64,000 nt of DNA from Ruminiclostridium sp. (GTDB taxonomy: Bacteria; Bacillota; Clostridia; Oscillospirales; Ruminococcaceae). A model generated the notes under the pieces. It was not told the DNA's origin and searched no databases. It worked only from the letters and a program-made list of their open reading frames with translations. Every line of letters begins with the position of its first letter. The stretch's first letter is position 1. The stretch covers positions 18,579 through 82,578 of the forward strand of contig JAGBHT010000028.1 in the NCBI GenBank assembly GCA_017935365.1, in the 5' to 3' direction. This document shows, in pieces, positions 37,341-46,404 of the stretch. The translations under genes were made by a program, and so were the position numbers.

Positions 37341-38060
37341 TTATTCTTTCCTTTCTTTATATGCGTCCGCATTCTTTGCCATAAGCTCACGCTGAGCCTG
37401 CGGCAGTTTTAAATACATCGGCATAAGCTGTTCGGGCGATAACTGCGGTGCGTTCACAGCCGCAAGGCATACGCCGTAGCCCGTCTGATATCTTAACGGA
37501 TCGGGGGCGATCTTTACATTTTCCATCCCCTCGTTATCCGTTGCTTTTTTCATTATGAATGCGCCGTCACCGACAAGCATTATATCATCGTCATATTCCG
37601 ACAACATTCTTACCGCTTCGTCAGTCTTAAGGCACTCTTCCTCTGTCAGTCTTTCGACCTTGCCGTCCTCAACGCGGAACAGTGCAATGTATACCTGATT
37701 GCACCTTGCGTCTATCGCAGAGCATACAACGCAGTCATAAGCCGTAACGTTATATGCCATAGCTTCAAGCGTTGAAACCGCCGCGCACGGCTTTGACATG
37801 GCAAAGGCAAGTCCCTTTACCGCCGATATGCCTATACGCAGTCCCGTGAAAGAACCCGGACCGTTTGCCACTGCGAAAAGCCCTATATCTTCCATAGAAA
37901 GCTCGGCGTTTCTTATTAAATCCCTTACGACAGGCATAAGCGTGACGCTGTGCGTAAGCTTGTTGTTTATCACCGTACTGCCGAGTATCTGCTGTTTTTC
38001 CGTATCGTACACGGCGGCACAGCAAGGAGCGGCGGCGGTGTCGATACCGAGTATCAGCAT
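37341..38060 (-). CDS. tsaB: tRNA threonylcarbamoyladenosine factor TsaB
   Basis: A 239-residue ASKHA-fold protein: LGIDTAAAPCCAAVYD, GLFAVANGPGSFTGLRIGISAVKGLAFA and CSAIDARCNQVYIALF. TsaB dimerises with TsaD, and with TsaE forms the complex that transfers threonylcarbamoyl to A37 of ANN-decoding tRNAs. Its start overlaps the end of tsaE by 7 nt. TsaD, often nearby, is not in this window. Confidence 0.94.
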   Translation of the reverse strand: MLILGIDTAAAPCCAAVYDTEKQQILGSTVINNKLTHSVTLMPVVRDLIRNAELSMEDIGLFAVANGPGSFTGLRIGISAVKGLAFAMSKPCAAVSTLEAMAYNVTAYDCVVCSAIDARCNQVYIALFRVEDGKVERLTEEECLKTDEAVRMLSEYDDDIMLVGDGAFIMKKATDNEGMENVKIAPDPLRYQTGYGVCLAAVNAPQLSPEQLMPMYLKLPQAQRELMAKNADAYKERKE

Positions 38061-38488
38061 AGTTCCTCCTGCGGAATATATTCAATTATTCTTGAATTAT
38101 CCCCTGTTTTAGTGATATTCACACCGCACCTGCCGTCAAGATACGAGGCAAGCTCCGGTATGTTCTCGCTCCACTCTATACACATTATTCCGCCTCTGTC
38201 GAGGTAGTCGAAAAATCCGATAGCGTACAGATCATCGAGCGTATTTATCCTGAAAAGATCAAAGTGGAAGATAGGCACATCGCCCTCATATTCGTTTACA
38301 AGAGCAAATGTCGGGCTTGTAACATCGTCCGTACTGCCGAAATATTCCGCTATTCCCTTTGTTAAATGCGTCTTTCCCGCACCCATTTCTCCGGTATACA
38401 GCACGCAGTCGCCTGCTTTTAAGTATGCGGCTATCTTTTTGCCGATCTCAACCGTTTCTTCGGGTGAATTTGAAATAAAACATTCCAT
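38054..38488 (-). CDS. tsaE: tRNA threonylcarbamoyladenosine ATPase TsaE
   Basis: A 144-residue P-loop ATPase: Walker A GEMGAGKTHLTKG, switch region DDVTSPTFALVNEYEGDVPIFHFDLFRI and the conserved MCIEWSENI. It energises the TsaB-TsaD complex. The start codon overlaps the fhs stop (TGATG) and the end overlaps tsaB, so all three are translationally coupled. Confidence 0.94.
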   Translation of the reverse strand: MECFISNSPEETVEIGKKIAAYLKAGDCVLYTGEMGAGKTHLTKGIAEYFGSTDDVTSPTFALVNEYEGDVPIFHFDLFRINTLDDLYAIGFFDYLDRGGIMCIEWSENIPELASYLDGRCGVNITKTGDNSRIIEYIPQEELC

Positions 38489-40164
38489 CAGAACAGACCG
38501 CTTATCTCGCCGTCTGCGCTGACATCTATCTTGTTTGCAGCAGGGACTTTAGGCAGACCCGGCATTGTCATAATATCGCCTGTGAGCGCAACCACAAAGC
38601 CTGCGCCTGCCGACAGCTTGACGTCACGGACGGTTATGGTAAATCCCTTGGGGCAACCGAGCTTTGTCGGATCGTCGGATAAGGAATACTGCGTCTTTGC
38701 AACGCATACGGGGAGCTTGTCAAAGCCGATAGCTTCGATTTCCTTGATTGCCTTTTCTGCGGCGGTTGTGTAATTAACGCCGTCTGCACGGTAAATTTCC
38801 TTGGCTATTATATCAAGCTTTTCCTTGATAGAAAGCTTCTCATCATATAACGGAGCAAAGTTTGTCTTGCCCTCGTTTTCGTTTATTGTATCTATAACAG
38901 CGTTTGCAAGCTCGATACCGCCTTCGCCGCCCTTTAAGAATACATCGGAGAACGCAACCTTTGCGCCCATCTTCTCGCAGTATTCACGGACAATGGCGAT
39001 CTCAGCGTCTGTATCCGTATAGAAGTGGTTTATCGCAACTACAGCGGGTACGCCGTACTTACGCATATTCTCGATATGCGCGCCGAGGTTTACGATACCC
39101 TTTTTGAGCGCTTCTGTATTTTCCGTTGTAAGCTCCGTCTTAGGAACGCCGCCGTTGTACTTCAGTGCACGGATAGTAGCTACTATAACGGTACACGAGG
39201 GTTTAAGACCTGCGTAACGGCACTTGATATCAAAAAACTTCTCCGCACCGAGGTCACTGCCGAAGCCTGCCTCTGTTATAGCGTAATCGCCGAGCTTCAT
39301 CGCAAGCTTAGTCGCTCTTACGCTGTTACAGCCGTGAGCAATGTTTGCGAAAGGTCCGCCGTGGATAATAGCGGGAGTGTTTTCGAGCGTCTGTACGAGG
39401 TTTGGGTTGATAGCGTCCTTTAAAAGCGCTGTCATTGCGCCAACAGCCTCAACGTCAGAGGCGTAAACGGGCTTGCCGTCATAAGTATAGGCAACAAGTA
39501 TCTTTCCGAGTCTTGCCTTTAAGTCAACCAGATCGTCCGCAAGACAAAGTATAGCCATGATCTCGCTTGCAACTGTTATCTGGAAGTGATCCTCTCTCGG
39601 AACACCGTTTACCTTACCGCCCAGACCGATAATGCAGTTTCTGAGCGCTCTGTCGTTCATGTCAAGGCAACGCTTTATCTGGATACGTCTGGGATCTATG
39701 CCGAGAACGTTACCCTGCTGAATGTGGTTGTCAATAAGCGCACAAAGCAGGTTGTTCGCAGATGTTATTGCGTGCATATCACCTGTGAAGTGAAGATTGA
39801 TATCTTCCATAGGCACTACCTGGGCATATCCGCCACCTGCCGCACCGCCCTTGATACCGAAAACGGGACCGAGCGATGGTTCACGCAGTGCAAGTACAGC
39901 CTTTTTACCTATCTTGTACATACCCTCTGCAAGACCTACCGATGTAGTCGTCTTACCTTCTCCGGCGGGAGTGGGGTTTATAGCCGTAACAAGTATCAGC
40001 TTGCCGTCCTCTTTGCTTTCAAGACGGTTTATACATTCCTGTGAGATCTTTGCCTTGTAGTGGCCGTAAGGAATAAGCTCGTCCTCGTCAATGCCGAGTT
40101 CCTTTGCTACATCCTTGATTTTTAACATTTTTGCGTTCTGAGCAATTTCAATATCGCTGAGCAT
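38488..40164 (-). CDS. fhs: Formate-tetrahydrofolate ligase
   Basis: A 558-residue enzyme forming 10-formyl-THF from formate, THF and ATP; important in one-carbon metabolism of anaerobes. Seen: P-loop-like [54 protein letters not shown], and [26 protein letters not shown] at the C-terminus. First gene of the fhs-tsaE-tsaB-rpiB run, with AAAGAGG before the ATG and a good promoter upstream. Confidence 0.97.
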   Translation of the reverse strand: MLSDIEIAQNAKMLKIKDVAKELGIDEDELIPYGHYKAKISQECINRLESKEDGKLILVTAINPTPAGEGKTTTSVGLAEGMYKIGKKAVLALREPSLGPVFGIKGGAAGGGYAQVVPMEDINLHFTGDMHAITSANNLLCALIDNHIQQGNVLGIDPRRIQIKRCLDMNDRALRNCIIGLGGKVNGVPREDHFQITVASEIMAILCLADDLVDLKARLGKILVAYTYDGKPVYASDVEAVGAMTALLKDAINPNLVQTLENTPAIIHGGPFANIAHGCNSVRATKLAMKLGDYAITEAGFGSDLGAEKFFDIKCRYAGLKPSCTVIVATIRALKYNGGVPKTELTTENTEALKKGIVNLGAHIENMRKYGVPAVVAINHFYTDTDAEIAIVREYCEKMGAKVAFSDVFLKGGEGGIELANAVIDTINENEGKTNFAPLYDEKLSIKEKLDIIAKEIYRADGVNYTTAAEKAIKEIEAIGFDKLPVCVAKTQYSLSDDPTKLGCPKGFTITVRDVKLSAGAGFVVALTGDIMTMPGLPKVPAANKIDVSADGEISGLF

Positions 40165-40236
40165 ATAATCTACCTCTTTTTACTGCGGTTGCCCGCCTTA
40201 ATTATAACCTTTTCCGTCCTATAAAGACATAATTTA

Positions 40237-40265
40237 AGTATAGCACAGTGGCAGGGGAATTTCAA
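40237..40265 (-). promoter_or_regulatory. Promoter of fhs
   Basis: On the minus strand: TTGAAA (40260-40265), a 17-nt spacer, TATACT (40237-40242). The 70-nt leader contains a GCGG-GCAA-CCGC tetraloop hairpin. Confidence 0.75.
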
Positions 40266-40327
40266 GGTATAATGAATATTCAACTTATAGAAAAGAACTT
40301 GCTCTTATATAAATATTACCGGTCCTT

Positions 40328-40535
40328 TATCCCCAACCCCAAACCCCTTCCCCGTGGGAAGGGCTGTGTATGCTTAGTTGGCTTTGCATCCTTGCAAAGC
40401 CCTTTGGCATACACGCCCGGCGTCCGTGCCGGGCTATATTGCTGGGGCTGCCGCCCCTAGTCCCTGCCGGGGCTCGTCCCAAAGCAAGGACGCTTTGAGT
40501 GCTTGCAAAAAATTTTGCACGATGCAAAATCATCA
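40328..40535 (-). repeat. GC-rich dispersed intergenic repeat, copy 3 (expanded)
   Basis: Contains the same outer blocks as copies 1 and 2 (CCCCAACCCC, CCCCTTCCCC, GGGGCTGCCGCCCC, TAGTCCC). Extra hairpin modules are added: GGCTTTGCA/TGCAAAGCC near 40379-40401 inside TGTATGC/GCATACA, GCCCGGC/GCCGGGC near 40418-40437, and TTTTGCA/TGCAAAA near 40512-40529 within TGCTTGC/GCAAGCA. Confidence 0.75.
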
Positions 40536-40617
40536 AAGCAAGCAATATGCGACCCCTTTTTTACTTATAAAAATATTTTTCTAAATTCTGATATTTTTTG
40601 TCCGCTGTTACAATACG

Positions 40618-42849
40618 TTACATAAACTTGAGCTGGTCGGTATCCTCGTCATACAGAGTTCCCGCAACCGGCACGGTTTTTGTCCTGTAGCTGTCCTCGT
40701 CCTTTATCATTCCGTCCTTATACTGTACCGCGGATTTAAGCTTTGCTCTTGTAAGGCGCATTACCTGTACACCCTGTGTATCTCTTGCCGCTTTTGGCAG
40801 GATAAGCACGGTGTTGAATATCATCACCTTGCCCGCGTCGGAGCTGAGCATAAACTCGCAGTCCTCGCTTACAAGCGTCATAGAAATCAGCGGTGAGCCG
40901 TCATTATACGCATTGGCAAGCTTTTTACGTCTTGTCTTGGTTTCAAACGACGCCATAGGCACCTTTGCGCATTTGCCGTTTTCAAAGAACATTACAAGCG
41001 TACCGCTGTAGTCCTCTGCGGCTATCATCTTTATTATCTTCTCATCGGGGTCAAGCTCAAGCTTTACAGGCAGATAGTCACCCATAACGCTTGCCTTGCC
41101 GTCCTCAAAGTCGCAGGCTCTCGCCTTATATACCTGGAATTTATCTGTGAAGAATAAAAGCTCGGCACGGTTTGTACCCTCATATGTCACTATTATCTCA
41201 TCGTTCTCTTTAAGCTTCTGTTCACCGCTCATTCTCAGCGACTGCGGAGTGATCTTCTTGAAATATCCCTCACGGGTGAAGAACAGATTTACGGGATAAT
41301 CGGGTATCTCTTCCGCAACCTCATTTTCCTCATCTTCCGCACCGTATATGAACATCGTCTTTCTGGGCTTGCCGTACTTCTTTGCTATCTCTCCGAGTTC
41401 GGAGATTATTATCTGTTTTACTCTGCGCTCGGAAGAAAGAATATCCTCCATATCGGCTATTTCTTCCTTTAAGCTGTCTATTTCCTCTATACGCTTTAAA
41501 ATATAGCCCTTGTTGATATTTCTGAGCTTGATATCCGCAACATATTCTGCCTGAGTTTCGTCTATACCGAAACCTATCATAAGGTTAGGTACGACCTCTG
41601 CGTCGTCCTCGGTTTCACGGATAATTTTTATAGCCTTGTCTATATCAAGAAGTATTTTCTTAAGGCCTGTCAGCAGATGGAGCTTTTCTTTCTTTCTTGC
41701 AAGCTCGAACTTTGTCTTTCTCTTGACGCAGGTGATCCTGAAATCCGTCCACTGCTCAAGTATCTCGGCAACACCCATTACCTTCGGCATACCGCCGACA
41801 AGTATATTGAAGTTGCAGGAGAAAACGTCCTGTAAAGGGGTGATTCTGAACAGCTTTTTCATTACCGCTTCGCTGTCCTGTCCACGCTTTAAGTCAATGG
41901 TTATCTTAAGACCGGATAAGTCCGACTCGTCACGCACGTCCGAAATTTCTTTCAGTTTTCCGAGCTTTACCTGCTCTACTATCTTGTCGATAATTGCTTC
42001 GATAGTCGTTGTGGGCGGAATTTCGGTCACTTCTATGCAGTTTGCCGCTTTGTCATATATATACTTACTGCGCACCTTTACACTGCCTCGACCGGTAGCA
42101 TATATACGGCGCAGTTCGTTCTCGTCCTGTAATATAAATCCGCCGCCGGGGAAGTCCGGACCTTTGAGCGTTGATATAATATCGTGTTCGGGGTTCTTCA
42201 TAAGCGCGGCGGCTGTTTCGCACACCTCCGACAGATTGAACGAACAGATATTGCTTGCCATAGATACGGCGATACCGACATTGTTGTTTACCAGTACCGC
42301 AGGAAATCTTGTAGGGAGCAGTACAGGCTCGGTCATCGAGTTATCATAGTTCGGCACAAAGTCAACTATATCACGGTCAATATCCGCAAATATCTCCGCA
42401 CAGATAGGATCGAGCTTTGCTTCTGTATATCGTGACGCCGCAAACGACATATCCCTTGAATACGCCTTACCGAAGTTACCTTTACTGTCAACATACGGGT
42501 GCAGAAGTGCCTCGTTGCCGCGGGCAAGTCTTACCATCGTTTCGTATATTGCCATATCGCCGTGGGGATTTAATTTCATCGTCTGTCCGACAATGTTAGC
42601 GGACTTTGTTCTCGCTCCCGTAAGAAGTCCCATTTTGTACATGGTGTACAGCAGTTTTCTGTGGGACGGCTTGAAGCCGTCTATTTCAGGGAGTGCACGG
42701 GAAACTATAACGCTCATTGCATACGGCATATAGTTTTCGGTCAGCGTATCGGTTATCGGCTGATTTTCAACAATGCCTGCGCCCTCAATATAAGCGTTTT
42801 TATTGGAAGCGATTTTCTTCTCGCTCTTTTCGTTTTTTCCTTTTCTCAA
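40618..42849 (-). CDS. parC: Type IIA DNA topoisomerase subunit A (ParC-like)
   Basis: A 743-residue protein from a TTG at 42849 (AGAGG 8 nt upstream). The winged-helix core has PSHRKLLYTMYKMG, the quinolone-determining region LNPHGDMAIYETMVRLA and the catalytic Tyr in MSFAASRYTEAKL. A coiled-coil tower (about 370-480) and a C-terminal beta-propeller with degenerate blades follow. The GyrA box (QRRGGKG) is not seen, which favours topoisomerase IV (decatenation) over gyrase. The position of GyrA Ser83 is Met and that of Asp87 is Glu. It pairs with the parE-like gene upstream, separated by an HD gene. Confidence 0.88.
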   Translation of the reverse strand: MRKGKNEKSEKKIASNKNAYIEGAGIVENQPITDTLTENYMPYAMSVIVSRALPEIDGFKPSHRKLLYTMYKMGLLTGARTKSANIVGQTMKLNPHGDMAIYETMVRLARGNEALLHPYVDSKGNFGKAYSRDMSFAASRYTEAKLDPICAEIFADIDRDIVDFVPNYDNSMTEPVLLPTRFPAVLVNNNVGIAVSMASNICSFNLSEVCETAAALMKNPEHDIISTLKGPDFPGGGFILQDENELRRIYATGRGSVKVRSKYIYDKAANCIEVTEIPPTTTIEAIIDKIVEQVKLGKLKEISDVRDESDLSGLKITIDLKRGQDSEAVMKKLFRITPLQDVFSCNFNILVGGMPKVMGVAEILEQWTDFRITCVKRKTKFELARKKEKLHLLTGLKKILLDIDKAIKIIRETEDDAEVVPNLMIGFGIDETQAEYVADIKLRNINKGYILKRIEEIDSLKEEIADMEDILSSERRVKQIIISELGEIAKKYGKPRKTMFIYGAEDEENEVAEEIPDYPVNLFFTREGYFKKITPQSLRMSGEQKLKENDEIIVTYEGTNRAELLFFTDKFQVYKARACDFEDGKASVMGDYLPVKLELDPDEKIIKMIAAEDYSGTLVMFFENGKCAKVPMASFETKTRRKKLANAYNDGSPLISMTLVSEDCEFMLSSDAGKVMIFNTVLILPKAARDTQGVQVMRLTRAKLKSAVQYKDGMIKDEDSYRTKTVPVAGTLYDEDTDQLKFM

Positions 42850-42878
42850 AATCTATACCTCTTTTAGCCTGATTTATA

Positions 42879-43343
42879 TCAGAGTGAAAACTCTTTTTTC
42901 AGCTTTTCAAAGCGTTTTTCATATTTATCCCTTATCGGGAGCGTTGTATTCTGCAAAACGTGCTGTAAAATGTCCGCGTCTTTCAGCACCTCGTCAAGCG
43001 GAAGTCCGACATTTTCCTTGTCGCTGTGATTAGCTATCGCTCTTGTGATATTGCCGATCTCACACACGCTGAAAAGTCCCGTTTTCGCAAGTATCGGCAT
43101 TACCGCGTCCGCTCCGTTCTTTGCATGGTTTTCGTCAATGCCTGTCTGCAATTTATAATAGTCATGGAGAAGTCCGCATATCTGCGCAAGCTCTGCGTTC
43201 ACTCCCCTGCGCAGTGCGATAAGTCCCGCCGTCTGTGCCGTGCCGTAAAGATGAACATACGCTTTCTGCCGTCTTTCTTCAGGAAGTGACTCTATCATCT
43301 CCGATACGACTGCCGATATTACTTCTATCCTGTTGATTTCCAT
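42879..43343 (-). CDS. HD-domain phosphohydrolase-like protein
   Basis: A 154-residue protein with an HD fold: first His in YVHLYGTAQ, the HD pair in ICGLLHDYYKLQTG, a further His in DENHAKNGADAV and IANHSDKE, and Asp in VLKDADILQHVL. HD proteins usually hydrolyse phosphoesters or nucleotides with a metal. It lies between parE (12 bp) and parC (29 bp) with its own GGAGGG site, so it is co-transcribed with the topoisomerase. No functional link is known. Confidence 0.82.
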   Translation of the reverse strand: MEINRIEVISAVVSEMIESLPEERRQKAYVHLYGTAQTAGLIALRRGVNAELAQICGLLHDYYKLQTGIDENHAKNGADAVMPILAKTGLFSVCEIGNITRAIANHSDKENVGLPLDEVLKDADILQHVLQNTTLPIRDKYEKRFEKLKKEFSL

Positions 43344-43355
43344 ATACCCTCCGTA

Positions 43356-45359
43356 TTACGATACGTCTATATCATCAAGGTACTTATAGCCGTAGTCACG
43401 GATATAATCCTTTCGTCCGTCAAGGTTGTCACCGAGCAGAAGCTCGAATATCTCCTGTGTTTTCTGTGCGTCCTCCGGCATTACTCTTATAAGCCGTCTT
43501 GTTTCAGGGTTCATTGTGGTAAGCGACATCATTTCGGGTTCGTTCTCACCAAGACCTTTTGAACGCTGTATCTTATATTTCTGCTCGCCTATATCGGCAA
43601 GTATTCTCTGCTTTTCCGCTTCTGTATAGGCAAAGTAGGTCATATCCTTGCTGTTTATCTCATACAGCGGAGATTCTGCTATATAAACATATCCCTTTTC
43701 GATTACGGTCGGAACAAGTCGGTAAAGCATAGTAAGAATGAGCGTTCTTATCTGATATCCGTCATAGTCCGCATCGGTGCAGATTATTATCTTTTCCCAT
43801 CTCAGGTTGTTAAGATCAAATGTTGAAAGGTCTTTATTAGCCTTAGCCTTTACCTCAACGCCGCAACCGAGTATCTTCATAAGGTTGGTGATTATCTCAC
43901 TCTTGAATATCTTATCATAGCTTGCCTTAAGGCAGTTCAGCGTTTTACCTCTTACGGGCATTACCGCCTGATAGTCGGCGTCCCTTGCCTGCTTTACCGC
44001 ACCTAAAGCCGAGTCACCCTCCACTATATAAAGCTCTCTTCTTGCCGTATCCTTACTGCGGCAGTCAACGAACTTCGGAATTCTGTTTGCAAGGTCTATC
44101 TTGCCCGAAAGCTGTTTCTTTATAGTATCCCTTGCCTTAGCGGCATTTTCACGGGCACGCTTGTTTATCATTACCTGCTCGCATATCTTGACCGCTTCGT
44201 CAGGATTTTCAAGGAAGTATACTTCAAGCTGGTGTTTGAGCCAGTCTGTCATGGCTTCCTGTATGAATTTATTTGTTATACTCTTCTTTGTCTGGTTCTC
44301 ATAGCTTGTCTGCGTTGAAAAGTTTGAAGATATAAACACAAGACAGTCGGCAATATCGGTAAATTTGATCTTGCCCTCGGTCTTGTTATACTTGCTGTTG
44401 GCTTTGAGCCAGCCGTCTATCTGACTGGTAAACGCCGTCTGCATCGCCTTATCGGGACTTCCGCCGTGTTCAAGCCAGCTGGAATTGTGGTAGTGCTGAA
44501 TAAGCTGTACCTTATTTGAAAAGACAAAAGCGACCTTCATCTTTACTTTATATTCGGGTTTGTCCTCTCTGTCCTTACCTGTACGCTGTGCGCTCCATAC
44601 CTGTTCGGTCGTGAGTGCCGTATCGCCTACTATTTCTTTAAGGTAGTCGCTGATACCATTCTCATAGCAGTAGGTATGCTCTTCAAAGTGTGTTTCGCCT
44701 GTTTCCTCGTCACGCACTTCGTTTCTCAGCACAAAAGTAAGTCCGTCATTTACAACTGCCTGTCTGCGCAGAACGTCATCGAAATATTCAAACGGCACGT
44801 CAATATCCGTGAATACGTCAAGGTCGGGCTTCCACTTGATTTTTGTACCCGTACTTCCGTCCGACTGGTGACGGCGGAAACCACGTTCTTCTTTTTCAAC
44901 GTTATAGCCCTTTTCAAATCTGAGGTCGTATATCCATGTGCCGTTGTTACTCTCGACCTCCATATACTCAGCCGCAAACTGTGTCGAGCAAAGACCTAGA
45001 CCGTTAAGACCGAGCGAGTATGAGTAGTTGTCGCCGCTGTTGTTGTCGTACTTACCGCCCGCGTACAGTGTGCAGAAAGCAAGCTCCCAGTTATACTTTT
45101 CCTCGTTTTTATTGAAGTCTATCGGTATGCCTCTGCCGTAGTCCTGCACTTCAATGCTTTTATCATGGAAGCGTGTAACTATTATCTTGTTACCAAAGCC
45201 CTCTCTCGCCTCGTCTATCGAGTTTGAAAGTATCTCAAACACGGAGTGACAACAGCCGTCAAGCCCGTCCGAGCCGAATATAACACCCGGACGCAGTCGT
45301 ACCTGATCGGGTCCTTTCAGCTGTTTTAGACTGTTGTCGTCATAATTTTTCTTTGCCAT
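43356..45359 (-). CDS. parE: Type IIA DNA topoisomerase subunit B (ParE-like)
   Basis: A 667-residue protein. The GHKL ATPase domain has EILSNSIDEAREG, VQDYGRGIPID and YSLGLNGLGLCSTQ; the transducer domain follows; the TOPRIM domain has YIVEGDSALGAVKQARD (the usual form is EGDSAGGSAKQGRD), PVRGKTLNCLKA and CTDADYDGYQIRTLIL with the metal-binding D-x-D-x-D intact. The C-terminus ends RRLIRVMPEDAQKTQEIFELLLGD, a ParE/GyrB type. The TOPRIM differences mark a divergent Clostridia subgroup. It works with the ParC-like subunit two genes downstream. AAAGGA precedes the ATG. Confidence 0.9.
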   Translation of the reverse strand: MAKKNYDDNSLKQLKGPDQVRLRPGVIFGSDGLDGCCHSVFEILSNSIDEAREGFGNKIIVTRFHDKSIEVQDYGRGIPIDFNKNEEKYNWELAFCTLYAGGKYDNNSGDNYSYSLGLNGLGLCSTQFAAEYMEVESNNGTWIYDLRFEKGYNVEKEERGFRRHQSDGSTGTKIKWKPDLDVFTDIDVPFEYFDDVLRRQAVVNDGLTFVLRNEVRDEETGETHFEEHTYCYENGISDYLKEIVGDTALTTEQVWSAQRTGKDREDKPEYKVKMKVAFVFSNKVQLIQHYHNSSWLEHGGSPDKAMQTAFTSQIDGWLKANSKYNKTEGKIKFTDIADCLVFISSNFSTQTSYENQTKKSITNKFIQEAMTDWLKHQLEVYFLENPDEAVKICEQVMINKRARENAAKARDTIKKQLSGKIDLANRIPKFVDCRSKDTARRELYIVEGDSALGAVKQARDADYQAVMPVRGKTLNCLKASYDKIFKSEIITNLMKILGCGVEVKAKANKDLSTFDLNNLRWEKIIICTDADYDGYQIRTLILTMLYRLVPTVIEKGYVYIAESPLYEINSKDMTYFAYTEAEKQRILADIGEQKYKIQRSKGLGENEPEMMSLTTMNPETRRLIRVMPEDAQKTQEIFELLLGDNLDGRKDYIRDYGYKYLDDIDVS

Positions 45360-45536
45360 CAGCTTTATCCTTTCAACCGCCGTACTCCCCTGTACAGCGA
45401 AACTTTAGTCAATAATTAGTTTTATTGTACCACAAATCCCCCGTTTTTGCAAGCACGCCGATGCGGGCGGCTGTGAGCCGCTTCAAATTCGCCGTGCGGC
45501 GGGTCGCCGCTGACATTTCGCCCGTAAATTCCCAAA

Positions 45537-45571
45537 GTAAGTTCCACAGTGGAAATTTGAGTGGAACTTAC
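45537..45571. repeat. 11-bp inverted repeat at the edge of an AT-rich island
   Basis: GTAAGTTCCAC (45537-45547) and GTGGAACTTAC (45561-45571), a perfect 11-bp stem. It lies where base composition changes from GC-rich to AT-rich, just before the JAMM-motif gene. Confidence 0.6.
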
Positions 45572-45586
45572 GAGGCGGATAAACCG

Positions 45587-46234
45587 ATGAGTTTTGCAGG
45601 GAACAGTGTTGACAAATCGGTCGAAAGTGATATAATTAAAGCAGGAAGTGATGAATTGGCTCTTGAAAATCAGAGATACGGAAGAAATAAATCGACAACT
45701 ATCAATAATACATATATTGAAAGTGGAGAATACCGAAGAAAATTTGACAATATGACTGATAATTCTGAGGTCAATAGATCACTTTATAATTGTGCAAAAA
45801 CAGCGCTTAAACATCGTAGCGGTACTGCGTATGAGGATATGTATTGGATTGACAGCGTTACAGGCAGAATACTTCTTTCCGTGACAGACAGTACAGATGA
45901 AAGAGCTATTATATATACTGATAAAATTAAAAAGGCAATACTGAACCGGCAAAATGTGATTACGCTTCATACTCATCCAAGCAGTATGCCGCCAAGTGTT
46001 TCCGATTTAAACTCTTGCTGTAAAAACGGCTATAAAAAAGGATTTATTGCGTGTCATAACGGCAAAATTTTTGGATATACTGCTAATGAAGAAGTTAATG
46101 AGCGCATTTATAATATGTACATTGAAAGCTTCTTAAAAGACGAATACAACGAGTATGACGCTCAAATGAAAGCGTTGAATAAGTTATCACAAACATATGA
46201 TATAAGCGTATGGGAGGTGCTTTGTAATGAATGA
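45587..46234 (+). CDS. JAMM/JAB-motif protein, phage- or toxin-like, probably 5'-truncated
   Basis: The frame extends upstream to 45425, but the first 54 codons are GC-rich and low in sense; the ATG at 45587 has GAGGCGG 8 nt upstream (215 residues). Residues about 120-160 contain ITLHTHPSSMPPSVSDLNSC, close to the HxHPx...SxxD zinc signature of JAB/JAMM peptidases. Before it come YIESGEYRRKFDNMTDN and RSGTAYEDMYWIDSVTG. From memory, similar stretches end larger phage-head or toxin-type proteins in Firmicutes, so this may be a detached C-terminal domain. It is AT-rich (16 G/C in 60 at 45661-45720) unlike its neighbours, which suggests transfer. It overlaps the next small gene. Confidence 0.55.
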   Translation: MSFAGNSVDKSVESDIIKAGSDELALENQRYGRNKSTTINNTYIESGEYRRKFDNMTDNSEVNRSLYNCAKTALKHRSGTAYEDMYWIDSVTGRILLSVTDSTDERAIIYTDKIKKAILNRQNVITLHTHPSSMPPSVSDLNSCCKNGYKKGFIACHNGKIFGYTANEEVNERIYNMYIESFLKDEYNEYDAQMKALNKLSQTYDISVWEVLCNE

Positions 46235-46361
46235 AAAGAAATATTTTATTGATGATAGGGTCATTATTCCTGATGACATAAAGAAAATGTCAAAAGAAGA
46301 ATTGCAGAAAGAAATAAACAAATTTGAAAAAGAAGCAAAAAAGAAACGTGAAACTGCATAA
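46227..46361 (+). CDS. 44-residue charged protein coupled to the JAMM-motif gene
   Basis: A short gene with a strong GGGAGGTG site 8 nt before its ATG, overlapping the upstream stop by 8 nt. The protein is helical and rich in Lys/Glu (DDRVIIPDDIKKMSKEELQ, then NKFEKEAKKKRE). Its tight coupling suggests an immunity, antitoxin or accessory role for the JAMM-motif protein, but this is inference. A hairpin follows 11 nt after its stop. Confidence 0.6.
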   Translation: MNEKKYFIDDRVIIPDDIKKMSKEELQKEINKFEKEAKKKRETA

Positions 46362-46372
46362 TAAATCCCGAT

Positions 46373-46400
46373 AAAACCGCCCACAACCGTGAGCGGTTTT
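46373..46400 (+). terminator. Hairpin after the 44-residue gene
   Basis: Stem AAAACCGC / GCGGTTTT with a 12-nt loop, followed by CTTATA. Confidence 0.6.
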
Positions 46401-46404
46401 CTTA

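Larger units (their letters stand above)
40165..40617. other. Intergenic region with fhs promoter and expanded repeat
   Basis: Holds the fhs promoter (40237-40265) and copy 3 of the GC-rich repeat. No gene is supported; the short open frames read through the repeat. Confidence 0.65.

Noticed and set aside
40165..40236. Folate riboswitch before fhs
   Set aside because: The leader is about 70 nt and has only a small tetraloop hairpin; the conserved parts of THF aptamers are not found.
45425..45586. First 54 codons of the JAMM-motif frame
   Set aside because: Different base composition, contains an inverted repeat, no ribosome site; a start at 45587 is better supported.
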